Shown here one piece after another: positions 1-10,543 of a stretch of 64,000 nt of DNA (within the stretch, counting starts at the first letter, position 1; each line of letters begins with the position of its first letter). Source of the stretch: Kalaharituber pfeilii (lineage: Eukaryota > Ascomycota > Pezizomycetes > Pezizales > Pezizaceae); the NCBI GenBank assembly GCA_015179045.1, contig WHUZ01000070.1:1-64000 (forward strand), written 5' to 3'. The translations under genes and the position numbers were made by a program. Below the pieces are notes generated by a model. The model worked only from the letters and a program-made list of their open reading frames with translations, was not told the DNA's origin and did no database searches.

Positions 1-450
1 TTAGAATGTTCCTTGGATATGCACACAATTTTCTTCTTCAGATATGGACATTCGAATTATGTGAGGGAACTCTTAGACCTTCAAGTGGATTAGAGATTAT
101 ATTGGAGTAATACCATGTGTGGAATTTGGCTAAATAATATTTTGCTGAACTTGTCTGGTTCAGAAAATAAGTTCATGGGTATCGATGAGGTGAATGAGTA
201 CAAGGTTCGAGAACTGAAAGATGGCTACAATCCGAAAGGTACAATTCAATCAAGAGCTCATCTGCTGGACAACATTTCACCAAATGTTTTTGAGTATATA
301 GGAGTTCGACGTGCTATACCGCAAGCATTTGGTATTCCTTGGGGTGGGACATCTCATAGTCACGTCGATGACTACCGGGATATAGGGCTGATTGTTAACT
401 TGCTCATAACAGAGAAGTCCGTAAGGTTGGACTCTAGAGGAAGATAGTTC
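1..450 (+). pseudogene. Decayed ORF, possibly DUF6589-like transposon-associated protein
   Basis: A plus-strand reading frame runs from the window edge to about 447 with one in-frame stop near 90. The 110-codon part after that stop is clean. The translation has the flavour of the DUF6589 family found in fungal transposon-rich DNA: a GHxNYxxELL-like segment, then a short linker and a WLxNxLLNLSG-like segment. This resemblance is from memory and weak. The frame is cut by the window edge, so length cannot be compared. No start context or intron is convincing. It could equally be a fragment of an unrelated host gene. Confidence 0.3.
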
Positions 451-892
451 ACAGGGACTTAAGCAAACCCTGTAGAGATAAAGCCAGGAGTAGATGCTTT
501 TGGTGAAGGCATGAAGGCACTGAGTAGTGGAATGCCCCTTGCAAATGTAGTCCACAAAAGAAGTTATGAAATCAATGGGAACTCAAGCAACAGTAGTTGA
601 AAACAATACCGAAGTATTTTACGATGATGGATCACTGAATCTAAAGGAGGATTTAGTTGCATAGGCTTGAATTGATGTAAAATATAAAAGCTAAGTTACT
701 TATGAAAGTATATCACTCAAATCTACTCTTATGCATTTAGTCAAACCTGTTAAGGGATCAGGTATATCATTATCATGATCCCGAGCATGTTTCCCAATCT
801 GGGACATCAGAAGCTCAGAGGGAGCGTGCCTCGTGTCTGCAATGTTTACTTCAATTGGTTATGAATGGCATACCCATGTACCAGAACAGTCT

Positions 893-1078
893 GTGTCGGA
901 TCCGTCTGTGTCGGAACTATTTGCGTCGGATCTGCTTGTGTTGGATCTGCTGCCTGTATTGGATCTGCCTGTGTCGGAACTACCTGTGTCGGAACTGCCT
1001 GTGTTGGAACTGCCTGTGTCAGAACTGTCTGCACCAGAACGCACTGTGCCGGAATGCACTGTGCCAGAGCTCCCTATG
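893..1078. repeat. 15-bp minisatellite
   Basis: About 12 degenerate copies of a 15-bp unit close to GTGTCGGAACTGCCT. Because the unit is a multiple of three, all six frames stay open through it, which explains several overlapping false ORFs here. I see no reason to call a gene. Confidence 0.85.
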
Positions 1079-1099
1079 TCTGGAGTGAACTACTTCCAG

Positions 1100-1435
1100 G
1101 TACAAGTTTTGATAATTTCCTGCGCTAAGCAGAAGCATGATTGAGCGCAAGCCAGTGTAAATATTTTGCTTCGTTTTCAATATGCTGCTGACGTGCTTCC
1201 TCAATTAGTCATGCACGTTTGTCTGGATCAGTAACTACTGTCAACACTGGCAGAATAAAGTCTTTTAGCTTAGATATAGGTCTGCCACTTCTGCGGTGAG
1301 ATTGTAATTCCAGTATAGAATTGGTTTCAGCACCTGTACAACTGACTATAGTTGGAGTAGCTTGCGAACTATCTAATGAATTATCCCCAAGACTGCTCAA
1401 AATACTGGAGGTAGCTTTGTTCTGGCCCACCGACG
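1100..1435 (-). pseudogene. Broken unidentified ORF
   Basis: A minus-strand frame from about 1430 down to 1209 is open, hits one stop near 1207, and stays open in the same frame to about 1139. The peptide past the stop is rich in E, A, Q and H and looks coding. No family is recognised. Its 5' side abuts the inverted-repeat sequence starting near 1424, so it may be a gene broken by that element or part of it. Confidence 0.3.
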
Positions 1436-1481
1436 AACATTTTCCGGTTCGCGAACCGGCCAGCCGATTCGTGAACCGGCC

Positions 1482-1518
1482 GGCCCCGTGAAAAACATAT
1501 GGTGTTTTTCACGGGGCC
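1482..1518. repeat. Perfect 16-bp-stem hairpin
   Basis: GGCCCCGTGAAAAACA at 1482-1497 pairs perfectly with 1503-1518 across a 5-nt loop. It lies 60 bp inside the left inverted repeat. Confidence 0.85.
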
Positions 1519-1599
1519 AGCCCAGCCACGAACACCTGGCCCAGCGGCGAACATGAATGTACCTCGATGTACCTATATGTAAAATATATACTCGCTTAT

Positions 1600-1776
1600 T
1601 TTTTTTTTTTTTTTATATCATTACTCGCATGCCGCCTTGCAGGCTATGGCGAGGGTTTAGATACATGAATGATAATCAACGGAAAAATAAGCAACAGATA
1701 AGGAGATAAAGTGAAAATATGACCGGTTACTCCGCCGCCCAGTCCATTACCTCCGCCAACGTTCTCTCCCCCCCCC
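1600..1776 (-). mobile_element. LINE family-1 3' fragment with 15-bp TSD
   Basis: The poly(T) side is at the left, then the family-1 tail hairpin (GCCATAGCC ... GGCGGCATGCGAG in minus sense), then about 110 bp of 3' UTR-like sequence. It is flanked by TATATACTCGCTTAT at 1585-1599 and 1777-1791, so it is a clean 5'-truncated insertion. Confidence 0.85.
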
Positions 1777-1886
1777 TATATACTCGCTTATGATTTAATG
1801 TAATAGTGATCTATCATACAGCCAGCTAAGCAATTTCCACAGTCTCCTATCCCCCTATGCAGTCATCTATGTACAAACAATAGTAC

Positions 1887-2260
1887 TTTTTTTTTTTTTT
1901 TATATCATTACTCGCATGCCGCAGTATGGGCTATGGCGAGGTATTTATTAAAGAAAGAAAATTAACCGTCACTAAATACATGTGGTTCCCGCAATACTCA
2001 TACATGGTGCGGGTAGAATGTACACACTGGTCAATACAGCCTATTTCCTCCGTCTGTCCGGCTCGTATTGAGTGGTCCTCAACCATTTCCCACCTAACCT
2101 AACTCTGTCTACGCCCGTCGCTGCCTCCAAGTACAAACGACCGAGCTGGTCATTTTTCCTTCTTCCAGTAGCGAGGTCTTTCGTCTCAGCCACCTTATCC
2201 CCATCTTGCCTAGCCTATCATTCCCGGACTCCAACCATTTCCGGACCTTCCCTAAATATA
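1887..2260 (-). mobile_element. LINE family-1 3' end with ORF1 C-terminus
   Basis: Poly(T), tail hairpin and 3' UTR are followed in minus sense by a coding remnant. The remnant matches the RRM-like ORF1 C-terminus seen at 28852-29067 and 51720-51890 (IRWLRRKT.L.EEGK.TSSVV pattern). A frameshift removes the last residues. The 5' end and target-site duplication were not found, so the right boundary is approximate. Confidence 0.65.
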
Positions 2261-2776
2261 CATCACTATGTTCACTCTCATTCTCCTGGTTGGTACATTG
2301 ACCAGCATTGCTTTTATTACAAGAATAAGAACATTTAACCTTTTGACATACCCATGTACAACGAAGAGAAGAACAGGTACCTAGACAAGAACATGAAATT
2401 TTGTCTTGACAAGTTTTATCATGATGACGTTGCTTAAAGTGGGTACTTGGCACTTGCAGGGCTCTTATCATCTACTGTTCTGGTAATACAACCACCAAAC
2501 TTTTCATTCTTGGCATCAACGCAATCCCTGTTACTGCCACAATATAATACCAGAATGGCGGAGGATTCCGGAAATCTCTACCTATGAAGATAACACTCCA
2601 AAATTTCGCTTAGAGTAAGAAGAATACTAGAAGCATATTTAGTAATTTTCTTCTAGTGTTTCGGTTAACAATAATTAAGTTATGATTACAAATTGGTATT
2701 CTTAACTATAGCAGTCTAGAAGCGTAGTGAATTATTCATTAAACTGTCTGTATTATCTTCTAGTATGTGGGTAAGA

Positions 2777-2880
2777 AGTAGCAACTTATCACCGACAGCA
2801 ACTTATCACCGACAGCAACTTATCACCAACAGCAACTTTCAAGTGGCAACTTGTAGGTGGCAACTTGTCAGTGGCAATAG
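2777..2880. repeat. 17-bp tandem repeat
   Basis: Three and a half copies of AGCAACTTATCACCGAC, then two looser copies around GTGGCAACTTG. Confidence 0.85.
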
Positions 2881-2997
2881 GGCTGTGCTAGCACAGAGTA
2901 ACTGGCTTATCAATTAACGCTGGTAGCAGAATGTTTCTCTATACTCAATCACTGGTAGTACGTAGAGGTACCTAGTGGTACTTGTACTAAACCAGTG

Positions 2998-3045
2998 TTC
3001 GTCGGTGGGCTGGCCCATTCGCGAATCAGCCAGCCCACCGACGAA
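2998..3045. repeat. 17-bp-stem hairpin
   Basis: TTCGTCGGTGGGCTGGC at 2998-3014 pairs perfectly with 3029-3045. The loop itself contains the palindrome ATTCGCGAAT. Confidence 0.85.
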
Positions 3046-3335
3046 TTGGCCGATTCGCGAATGGGCCTGGCCGGTTCGCGAACCGCAATGTTCGTCGGTA
3101 GGCCAGAACAGCTTCTGGACTATTTTGGAATATTTCCTGTTCCAGTAAACCTTCTGGGCAACTATCTTGCCTTGCAGTTAACGCTTGAGTCTCAATCTCA
3201 GGTACTGCATTAGTATTTTATAGCCGAGGATTAGAAACAATAGCTCGAATAGTATCCAACAAGTTAGATACATAAGGGGCAAGCAGTGAGAATGCAAGGC
3301 CGCGATCTTTTGTCAACACTTTTTGAAGGCTAGCT

Positions 3336-3848
3336 TGTAACGTTGGCGGCTGGGCTTGGGCGGAGATCTTGCCAAGGGGTATGGTCAGCTTGGGTATCGG
3401 CGGCGGTTCGGCAGCTATGGGTCGAGGACTACAGCGGCGGCAGCTCGGCGGCTAGGGATCACGGACTATAGCAAGGGCAGCGGCGGAGGAGTAGGAGGAA
3501 CCAGACGGGTCTATTGATTAATAAGACAACGGACAAGGAGAAGAAGAGCTATCTACAGAGGCGGACCTGGGGCCCTTATATGCTTGGGAATTCACATAGA
3601 AAAGGAATACAGGACTATAACAATATGAGAAAGAGAATCCGAAATGCAAGAGCGGCAATAGTAGTACTAATATTGGAAGGCATATCAATGAGCTGTCAGA
3701 GGGCTAATCAACTGGACCGAGATGGCTTGTCAGGCCTTTCTGAGTCGGCTATTAGTAAGGTCTCACTCCCGGCTTGGCACGTCGGCTCGGTTTGACTTGT
3801 CGGCTGCGGAAACGGACGATACTGACGCGTGCGTAGGTGGATGTGACA
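3336..3848 (-). repeat. 3' LTR of the Ty3/gypsy element
   Basis: In minus sense this starts TGTCACATCC and ends CCAACGTTACA, about 513 bp. The polypurine tract GGGGGATAC (minus strand, 3857-3849) lies immediately upstream, as expected for a 3' LTR. A TATA-like CATATAAGG lies inside (near 3577-3586). The flank next to it is TAGCT. No matching 5' LTR is visible in the window. Confidence 0.7.
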
Positions 3849-4321
3849 GTATCCCCCTTCTAGGTGGCGAGCACCTGCGAGGCCTAGGGCTTCGGCTTCG
3901 GCTTCGGCTTGTTCAGATACTGCTGGTGAAAGTTTCTTACTAGGTCGGGTGCATTTTCTAAATCTGCAGCAGGCTGCCAAGAAGGCTCTTCATAACCTTT
4001 CCACTTCACCAAGTACTGTAAACGGCGTCAATGGAGCCTTGAGTCCAGAATAGCCTCAACTTCCCATTCTTCCTCACCGTCAATGATGACAGGCGGCGGC
4101 GGCGGTTCTACCTGTCCTGGCAGCGGATCTTCGGCCGCAGGTTCCAATAAGGATACATGGAACACGGGGTGGATTCTCATCATGGGGGGGAGTTCGAGCC
4201 TATAGGCATGAGTGCCGACAGCTGCCAGCACTCTGAATGGGCCCACTTTCTTGTGATCGAGTTTCTTGCAGGGTCGTTGAGTGCTCAGGTGCCTGCTCGA
4301 TAACCAGACGTGATCTCCAGG
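3849..4321 (-). pseudogene. Ty3/gypsy integrase C-terminus and chromodomain
   Basis: This is the end of gypsy pol, minus strand. It contains the [11 protein letters not shown] and LDHKKxGPFxV region, then [21 protein letters not shown], a proline-rich linker and a chromodomain ([11 protein letters not shown] ... LQYLVKWKGY.EPSW). These are hallmarks of chromoviruses. Codons continue directly from the integrase at 4779 once the hAT MITE (4322-4770) is removed. The downstream part is proline/lysine-rich and leads to the polypurine tract and LTR. It is part of a dead element. Confidence 0.85.
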
Positions 4322-4770
4322 CAATGAATCCAACAGGCCAGGCCAGGCCAGGCCAGTCCAGGCCGACCAGGCCATTTACGTAAATTCAAGCGATTTTGGA
4401 ATTTAACCCAGGTGAATTAGATTTTAATAGTCCTGGATATTTCCACTATCAGTAATTGACAGTTGCGCATCAGGTATCATCATCGAAGAATTGAGTCCAG
4501 TCTGTTGTATTACCTGGAAGGTCCATCATTTCTAAAATATTTCTTAGTATATATACTTGAATACAAAGTGTGATACATACTTGACAAAAGTCGTAGACGG
4601 CTGCTGTTTAAAATTCTAGACAGATGGGAGATTCTACTCATTTAATACTCAAACAATCTGGTAAATGCTAGCCTTAGCTGTGGAGTGATTCGTTTAATTG
4701 GCCTGAACCGGCCTGAATGGCCTGAACCGGCCTGAATGGCCTGAACCGGCCTGGCCTGTTGGATTCATTG
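4322..4770. mobile_element. hAT-type MITE, family A copy 1
   Basis: Perfect terminal inverted repeats CAATGAATCCAACAGGCC and an 8-bp target duplication TCTCCAGG (4314-4321 and 4771-4778). 8-bp duplications are typical of hAT transposons. No transposase lies inside; subterminal GGCCTGAACC-type repeats are present at the right. It interrupts the gypsy integrase between two codons of the LPGD segment. A second copy is at 51011-51351. Confidence 0.9.
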
Positions 4771-4778
4771 TCTCCAGG

Positions 4779-5775
4779 TAGGAACCTCGGTGCTGGGATC
4801 CTACTGCAGTTGGCGTACTCGGCTTGCCGGAGTTGGGCATGCTGTATTTCGGCCTTTAACATCCCATGCAGCTCAGTCAGCTTGTTGACATGATCTTTGG
4901 CATTGAAACAGGCTATTTCTCTAGCGGCGGTAGTAGTGGCGGCCGTGAGCATATTGTCGGGGAGGGATCGATGAACCGTGGGTGGAACCCGAAATTTGCC
5001 TGGAATGGGGACATTTTGGTGGACTTGGAAACGTGGTTGTTGGCTGCGAATTCGGCCATAGGTAAGAACTTCAACCAATCATCTTGCTGGTAGCTAACAT
5101 AGGCCCTTAGGCATTGCTCCATGATAGCATTCATTCTCTCCGATTGTCCATCTGTTTCAGGGTGGTAGGCTGTCCGAGTCGATAGCCGCCCTCGCCATAG
5201 CCCGTGGGGCGGCAAGCGAGTATTTATATAAAAAAAAAAAAAAGAGTCGATAGCCGAGCTTCAATGTTCAGGAGCTTGCATAGATGTCGCCAGAATTCAG
5301 AGGTAAACTGAGGGCCTCGGTCTGATATAATTGAATGTGGTAGGCCATGGAGCCTCCATATATGGTTGAGATACAGCTGGGCGAGGTCTTCGGCTTCGGC
5401 GGTGGCAGTTTCTGTTGTTGGGCATAGATGTCGCATCTTGGTGAGTCGGTCCACTACCATCAGGATAGTATTGAATCCCTGACACTCGGGCAATCCGACG
5501 ACGAAGTCCATGGTGAGGTGTTGCCAAGGCTGCTCGGGTAGTTCCATCAATTTCATTGTTCCGTAAGGGGCGTGCCGGGAAGATTTCACTCGTCGGCAGG
5601 TGTGGCAATTCCTGCAGTACTGTTCAACATCCTTGTGGATCGAGGGCCAGGTATATGTTCTTAGGATCAGTTCGAGAGTCTTGGCCACTCCTGGATGCCC
5701 GGCAGCAGGCAGGTCATGATGTTCTTGGATAATGGCCAGTCGGAGAGGGGCGTAGTCCGGTACGTACAACCTTCC
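4779..5775 (-). pseudogene. Ty3/gypsy integrase (zinc-binding and DDE core), interrupted
   Basis: Minus-strand integrase. The HHCC zinc domain is visible (HHDLPAAGHPGVAKT ... CRNCHTCRR), then the catalytic core with MDFVVGLPE (first Asp), ISDRGPQF (second Asp) and [11 protein letters not shown] (Glu). A 55-bp LINE tail (5189-5243) splits the core between the second Asp and the Glu. The hAT MITE at 4770 splits the C-terminal part. Upstream, near 5780, the gypsy reading ends abruptly at LINE RNase H sequence, so protease, RT and RNase H of this element are missing here. Confidence 0.9.
5189..5243 (+). mobile_element. 55-bp LINE family-1 tail insertion
   Basis: The family-1 hairpin (CTCGCCATAGCCC ... 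GGGCGGCAAGCGAG) plus poly(A) and nothing else. It is flanked by GAGTCGATAGCCG at 5176-5188 and 5244-5256. It interrupts the integrase core. Confidence 0.92.
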
Positions 5776-5779
5776 ACAA

Positions 5780-6882
5780 TGTTACCACTGATCTCCCTAT
5801 CCTATCCGCCGCCTTCTTTGCTTCAACGTCCGCCGCCTCGTTTCCGGCGATGCCGATGTGTGCCTTGACCCACATCAGCTTGACGTCTCCCCCCCTCTTC
5901 TTTCTTTCTGCAATATCATCTACCACCCTTCTTAGGCCTCCGGTTCGTGCTCTCCCTAGTCTTCCCGCCTTCTTCACTGCCGCGATCGCTGCCTGTGAGT
6001 CGGTTAGGACGACTACATTCGCCGGTGCCGGTACCGCTTTTTCTACCCCCCTTCTCATCCCCTTCATCTCCCCATCCCACACCGTCGCCCCGTTCCCATC
6101 TCTTCTCCTCCCCCGCCGTCCCACTTCCAAAACCCCCCCTCCTACTCTCCCCTTCTCGTTCATGCTGCCATCTGTATAAACTGCTCCTGCTCCCTGTGTC
6201 GCCCAGAAGATTGCGGACTCCCACTCCTCCGCTCCCCCCCTTTGCGACCCTCCCTGTTGATTTTTTCCACCTCCACTCTCGCACATCTCCCTCCCCATGA
6301 CACTTCGTCTACCCCTTCCGGCATTACGAAGCTCACTGTGCTCTGTACTCTCCCCGCCACCGACTCAAATCCGTCCTTCTTCTGTGTTGCCCACCCCACG
6401 CTCCAGTCCTTCCAATCCCGGCCCCGCTCCTCCACGTCTCCCTCCCCCCGAAAGGCTGCGGTCCAGATGTCCCCACATCCCTCCGGGTCCCCCATGCTTC
6501 TCGCCACGAACCTCGCCTGTGCTGCATCTAAGGCTGTCTCTGCACTCTCCACTCCGGCAATCCAGTTGACTTTCTGGATTGCTGCCCCGTGAACAGCGCC
6601 CGTGGCCTTCTTCAGAACCTGGTACTGAATCTTTTCCATTTCCCTCCTCCATTCCTTTTGCCCCCTCCATCCTATCTCTGAACCCCACATCATCACCGCC
6701 CTAATCATCCCCGTGTACAACTGTCGCCAGCTCCGTGGGCTTATCCCCCACTGCCCCGCGCCCACCCCTATCATGGCACCCGCGAGTTTTCTTGCCTTCT
6801 CTATCCTCGCCTTCCAGTGGAAGTCGAAGTCTAGAGTCGAATCGAAGATTACCCCCAGCCACTTCACCCTTTCCACCTCCTT
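5780..6882 (-). pseudogene. LINE ORF2: post-RT region and RNase H
   Basis: Continues the reverse transcriptase of 7162-8349 after the insertion at 6883-7161. The WLGVxFD motif, the thumb-like region (LYTGMIRAVMMWGSE) and an RNase H domain are visible. RNase H shows YTDGS (first Asp), LTDSQAAI (third acidic motif) and WVKAHIGIAGNEAAD (last motif). This RT-RNase H order fits the Tad1/I-type LINEs of fungi. Frame changes occur near 6160-6300. It ends at the chimeric junction with gypsy integrase near 5780, so its own CCHC end and 3' UTR are missing. Confidence 0.85.
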
Positions 6883-7127
6883 GCAAGAAGACAAGCTCCA
6901 TCGTGGTGTACTTGGAGGACCCACAGGACATTGACAAGGTGCGACTTGGAGGGAGATGGCTCAAGGCGAGCCAGTACGAGGCGGAGAGAGGAAGGAGATA
7001 AGACAGACTGCTGGCCGCGTCCCCGCAATACATGTAGAACCGCGGGCCCTATGTATTTAAGTTTAGTTAGTTTTTTGTTTTAAATAAACCCTCGCCATAG
7101 CCCGTAGGGCGGCATGCGAGTAATGAA

Positions 7128-7161
<34 letters not shown>
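6883..7161 (+). mobile_element. LINE family-1 3' fragment with ORF1 end, 13-bp TSD
   Basis: Encodes the last ~38 residues of the RRM-like ORF1 (KKTSSIVVYLE ... VRLGGRWLKASQY), a stop, a 3' UTR of about 110 bp, the tail hairpin and about 30 A. It is flanked by TTTCCACCTCCTT at 6870-6882 and 7162-7174. It sits in opposite orientation inside the LINE ORF2. Confidence 0.92.
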
Positions 7162-7165
<4 letters not shown>

Positions 7166-8349
7166 CACCTCCTTTCTCTTCCTCTTCCCTTTACAGAATA
7201 CAATATCCTCATGCTTCGTCTTCTCCAGCGGTACCCCCATTTCTCCGCCACCTCCCCTGTTATCCTTCCGAACTTCTCCCTCAGTCTCTCCTGCTCCACC
7301 ACCCCCTCCCAGTCCCACGCCGTCACATTGATATCATCGACATACGACGGAACCTCACACTCCACCTCCGGGCACTTCCTTCTCAGTGTCTCCTCTAAGT
7401 CTTCTAGCATCGGCGCCAACCATATCAAGAATATGACTGGTGATAACGGCGACCCCTGCGGCACTCCTACGTTTGTCCTTCCTTCCCCCCTAATCACTCC
7501 GTCCCACTCTACCGTGAACTTCCTTTCTCTGAAAAAACCCTTTAACCACCCCGCCCATCTCCCCACATCCTTGTCTCTCCTCACCCTCCTCAACACCTCC
7601 TCCCCCTTCACATTGTTGAAGCCCCCCCTCACGTCATCAAGGCTCCACACTGACCCCCCCTTTCTTGCCAGACACCTCTGAGTTTTGGTGACTGCCCTCA
7701 TCATCGCCTCTCCAGCATTTCGCCCCTTCCTGCCCCCGAATTGATGCCGATGGAAGAGTTGATCTGCTTTTTGTAGCTCGTTTGCTACCACCTTCTCTCC
7801 CAGCTTCGCCACGCAGTTGATCAGATTTATCGGTCTCCAACCCCTCACCTGGGATTTATCCTTCCCCGGTTTCGGAATCATCACTACCTTGCTCAACTGC
7901 CACTCTTCCGGGGTCCTCCCCGCCACCATCTCCTCCGCCATCTGTGTCATTAGCTCCCTTCCTAGTGGCGTCTTCATTACCAGCTTCAAGAACAACTTGT
8001 ATGAGACTCCATCGGGTCCCGGCGCCGACACGTTGCTCGTCCCCCTGAGGGCGTCCTCCAGCCTACCCACGATCTCTTCCTTCTCTTTCTTTATGTTCGC
8101 CTTTAGGGTCCTCTTCGCCTGTTTCCACCTCTCATACCTCTCGGGGTCCATCCCCTTCGCTCCTTGACCCACCCCCCCTCTACCCTCCGCCGACACCTTC
8201 TTCCGGAGGTCCGTCAGTTTTTTGGACCACCATTTCTTGCTTCTTCGACAAACCCTCGCTTCCTTGCTATGTCTATCCTTCAAGCTCAGGAGCTTCTCAT
8301 ATGGGGTCTCTCCGGATAGTCTCTCCATCCACTCCCCTTTCCTTTTCTC
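7162..8349 (-). pseudogene. LINE ORF2: reverse transcriptase
   Basis: Minus-strand RT with recognisable blocks in order: SAPGPDGVSY, SKVVMIPKPGKD, WRPINLINCVAKL, a degenerate version of block 3 (LDDVRGGFNNV), GVPQGSPLSPVIF and the catalytic YVDD. The region between endonuclease and RT (RSKKWWSKKL) is at the N-terminus. The endonuclease domain itself is missing. A frameshift lies near 7235, and poly(A) of the insertion at 6883-7161 fuses onto the apparent end. When the LTR at 8350-8687 is removed, the upstream ORF1 fragment is in the same frame. Confidence 0.9.
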
Positions 8350-8687
8350 TGTTAGCGTAGGCGTCGCTGGGCTCGCGAGAGTGGCACTGAGGCGACTCCG
8401 GGTTCACGAAGGCAGCGAAGCGGACGGCAAAAGGTTATGCGAGAGCATTAAGTGAGAGTTCAACTTAGAACACCGCTAGTGTCTTGATTTCTTCTAGCTA
8501 TCTATTCGGCCCGTTTATATAGACTTCCTGGCCATCAACATGATATGACAATGACATGATGAATATAGATAAGACATGTAGATAAGGAGACGTAGTAGAA
8601 ACATGCATTAGGAAGTTCAGTAGCGACTAATGCATGTACGCATATTAGGTTGTAAACACTATACATTGCCCTGATAAGGGCATTACA
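8350..8687 (-). repeat. Solo LTR (family C)
   Basis: In minus sense it runs TGTAATGCCCTTATCAGGGC ... CCTACGCTAACA, 338 bp, with a TATA box (TCTATATAAACGG) near 8510-8523. Flanks are TTCTC and CTTCT, not a clean duplication. It separates LINE ORF1 from ORF2. Confidence 0.65.
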
Positions 8688-10289
8688 CTTCTTCAAAACC
8701 TCCTCGTCTCCCATCCCCGCGGGAACTTCTTCGATCTCCCACACCCTCTCGAAGACGCTCACCTCCCCTTTTATGTTGAGCTTCTTCACTCGGAACATGG
8801 GCTTTTTCTCGGTTGCCTCCCAGTCCCTTCTCGCCTGCTCGAACACCTTTACCCCCTTTTCTTTCTCTTTCTCCCACGCCTCCCCCTTCGCCACGACCCT
8901 CTCCTTATGTTGGGACGTGATTTGCATCTTCCTCATCTTCTTCCCTCCTACCACCTGCCACCCTTCTCCCTCCTTCTTCACCTCCGCCGTAAGGAAGCCT
9001 CGGTTCTCCCTCTCGATTCTCTCCGCTTCCTCCTTTGCTTCTCTTGCCTTCTTCGCGTCCTCCTCCCTGCTTGTCTCCAGGGCTTCCCTCTCCAACTTGC
9101 TCGCCAGCTCTTTTGCCAACAGGAACTCCCTCTTCCTGAGTCTCTGTTGTGCGTCGAGGGTGTTGTGTGCCTCGATCGCTGCATCTTGCTTGCGTCTTTC
9201 CTCTTCCTCTGCCTTCCTCTGCTCCTCCGCCTTCTTCTTGATCCTTCTTGCCTCCGCCTGTCTCTCCCTTTCCATTTCCTTTTCCCTATTCTCTTTCTCC
9301 ACCAACCTTCTCTTCTTCTCCGCTCTGTCCTTCTCGGTCGTTGCTAATCGGATTCCATGTGCGCATGGATGCTCACGACCATGTCTTCTAGCCTCTTCAC
9401 CCTCTCCGCCATCCCCTTTTCTTCTCCGGTGCTGACGTTCTTTTGGACGTCCTCTGCCCACATCCTCATCCCCTTTGCCATATTCTCCGTTAGTTGCTCT
9501 TCCGCCACCCACCTTCCTCTTCCCCTTCGGTCCTGTTCTCCCGCCTCCTTGATGAACTCCTGCCACGTGTACCCTGTGTCATTTCTACCTCCCTTTCTTT
9601 CAGGTCTCTGTCTAATTCTTCTTCATCCACCTCCGTCCCCAACATACATTCCGTCAATAGGTGCCTGATGAATTTCCTTTTCTCCGGATCCCTTAGATCC
9701 TGGCTTCCGAACGTAATGACCTCCTCCCCCTTCTCTATCATCGTTTTCTCCACCTCCACTGCTAGGTTCATCAACGATAGAACTTCCCCTTCCTCTACCC
9801 TCTTTCCTTCCCATGCACTTGTTCTCTGGGATGCTTCGCCTAGCATTTCTCCTATCGTTTTTCCCTCCCCTGGTTCCCCCGCCTCCCCTTTCCTTTTGAA
9901 GAAGTCCTCTTTCTCCCAACCCGACACCTCCTCCAAGGTGTATTGCCGCTCCCCGTGTATCACCGTGCTCTTCTTTCCCCATTGTCCTGGCGGGCATGGC
10001 CCAAAGAGCCCAATGCCCTTCCCCTTGTACCCCTTCAAGCCCCCTTTCTTCTTCCCGAATCCAGCCAACATTGTCTTTCCTGTCACCGACCCTTCTTTCC
10101 CCTATCCTTCACTTGTCTTTTTCCGTGTTGTGCCTCGCCCTGTGGCTGAGGCCTTGTCGTTTCTGATAGGTCCGATCCTCACGAGACGTGTCTCCCGTGC
10201 GGCTTTGGCGATCGCTCCGATCTCTCTGACCAGTGTCCGAAAAGGGTAATGATCGTCTGCCGTGTCCCACACCTCCTTGGAGTGTTGTC
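8688..10289 (-). pseudogene. LINE ORF1, subtype a (copy 1), coiled-coil gag-like
   Basis: Minus strand. From the 5' side it encodes MLAGFGKKKGG, a Gly/Lys-rich N-terminus, a helical gag-like block (KTIGEMLGEA ... EEGEVLSLMNL ... DLRDPEKRKFIRHLLTECMLG) and then a long charged E/K/R/A coiled coil near 8690-9400. The reading changes frame at least twice near 9500-9560, so no intact ORF remains. ORF1 of this kind acts as an RNA-binding partner in LINE ribonucleoproteins. Directly upstream lies unit A. A second copy of the N-terminal part is at 13288-13871. Confidence 0.75.
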
Positions 10290-10543
10290 CTGGGATCCGG
10301 GTGCGTTGGCACCAATGGTGCAAGGCCCCCGGGTCGTGATAGTTTTGATGAGGATTCCTCTCACGAAGTCGCAAAAAACGTTTTTCGTGGGGGAAGAGTT
10401 TTAGAAGTTCGAAATTCTGTAAACAAAGTCGATATCCTTTGCCAGGCGGTCCTGGGCTTCGCTTTAGTGCTGTTTTGGTCTCGGGGGAGCGTCTGGTCGT
10501 GGAGTTACGACCAAGCACTCGTCCTGGAAAAGTTGTTGTCGGT
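10290..10543 (-). repeat. Junction unit U, copy A
   Basis: About 250 bp repeated at 11757, 12006, 13872 and 15482. Shared landmarks, in plus sense, are GCACCAATGGTGC near the left, CCCCCGGGTCGTGAT, a CGAAAAA..TTTTTCG hairpin, GCCAGGCGGTCCTGGGCTTC and the right end TACGACCAAGCACTCGTCC. In minus sense copia gag lies upstream and LINE ORF1a downstream. Confidence 0.85.

Larger units (their letters stand above)
1424..3114. mobile_element. Possible fold-back element bounded by inverted repeats
   Basis: About 40 bp at 1420-1462 (core CACCGACGAACATT then a GGTTCGCGAACC palindrome) reappears inverted with few mismatches at 3066-3115. Just inside each end are further strong hairpins (1482-1518 and 2998-3045). 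No transposase is seen between the ends; the interior holds LINE tails and minisatellites. No target-site duplication was found, so the element boundary is uncertain. Confidence 0.4.

Noticed and set aside
833..1144. Overlapping ORFs of 60-103 codons in several frames
   Set aside because: All are produced by the 15-bp minisatellite, which keeps every frame open.
5850..10250. Long plus-strand ORFs rich in Pro, Ser and Leu (for example 8773-9435 and 9494-10249)
   Set aside because: Antisense shadows of the LINE ORF1/ORF2 on the minus strand.
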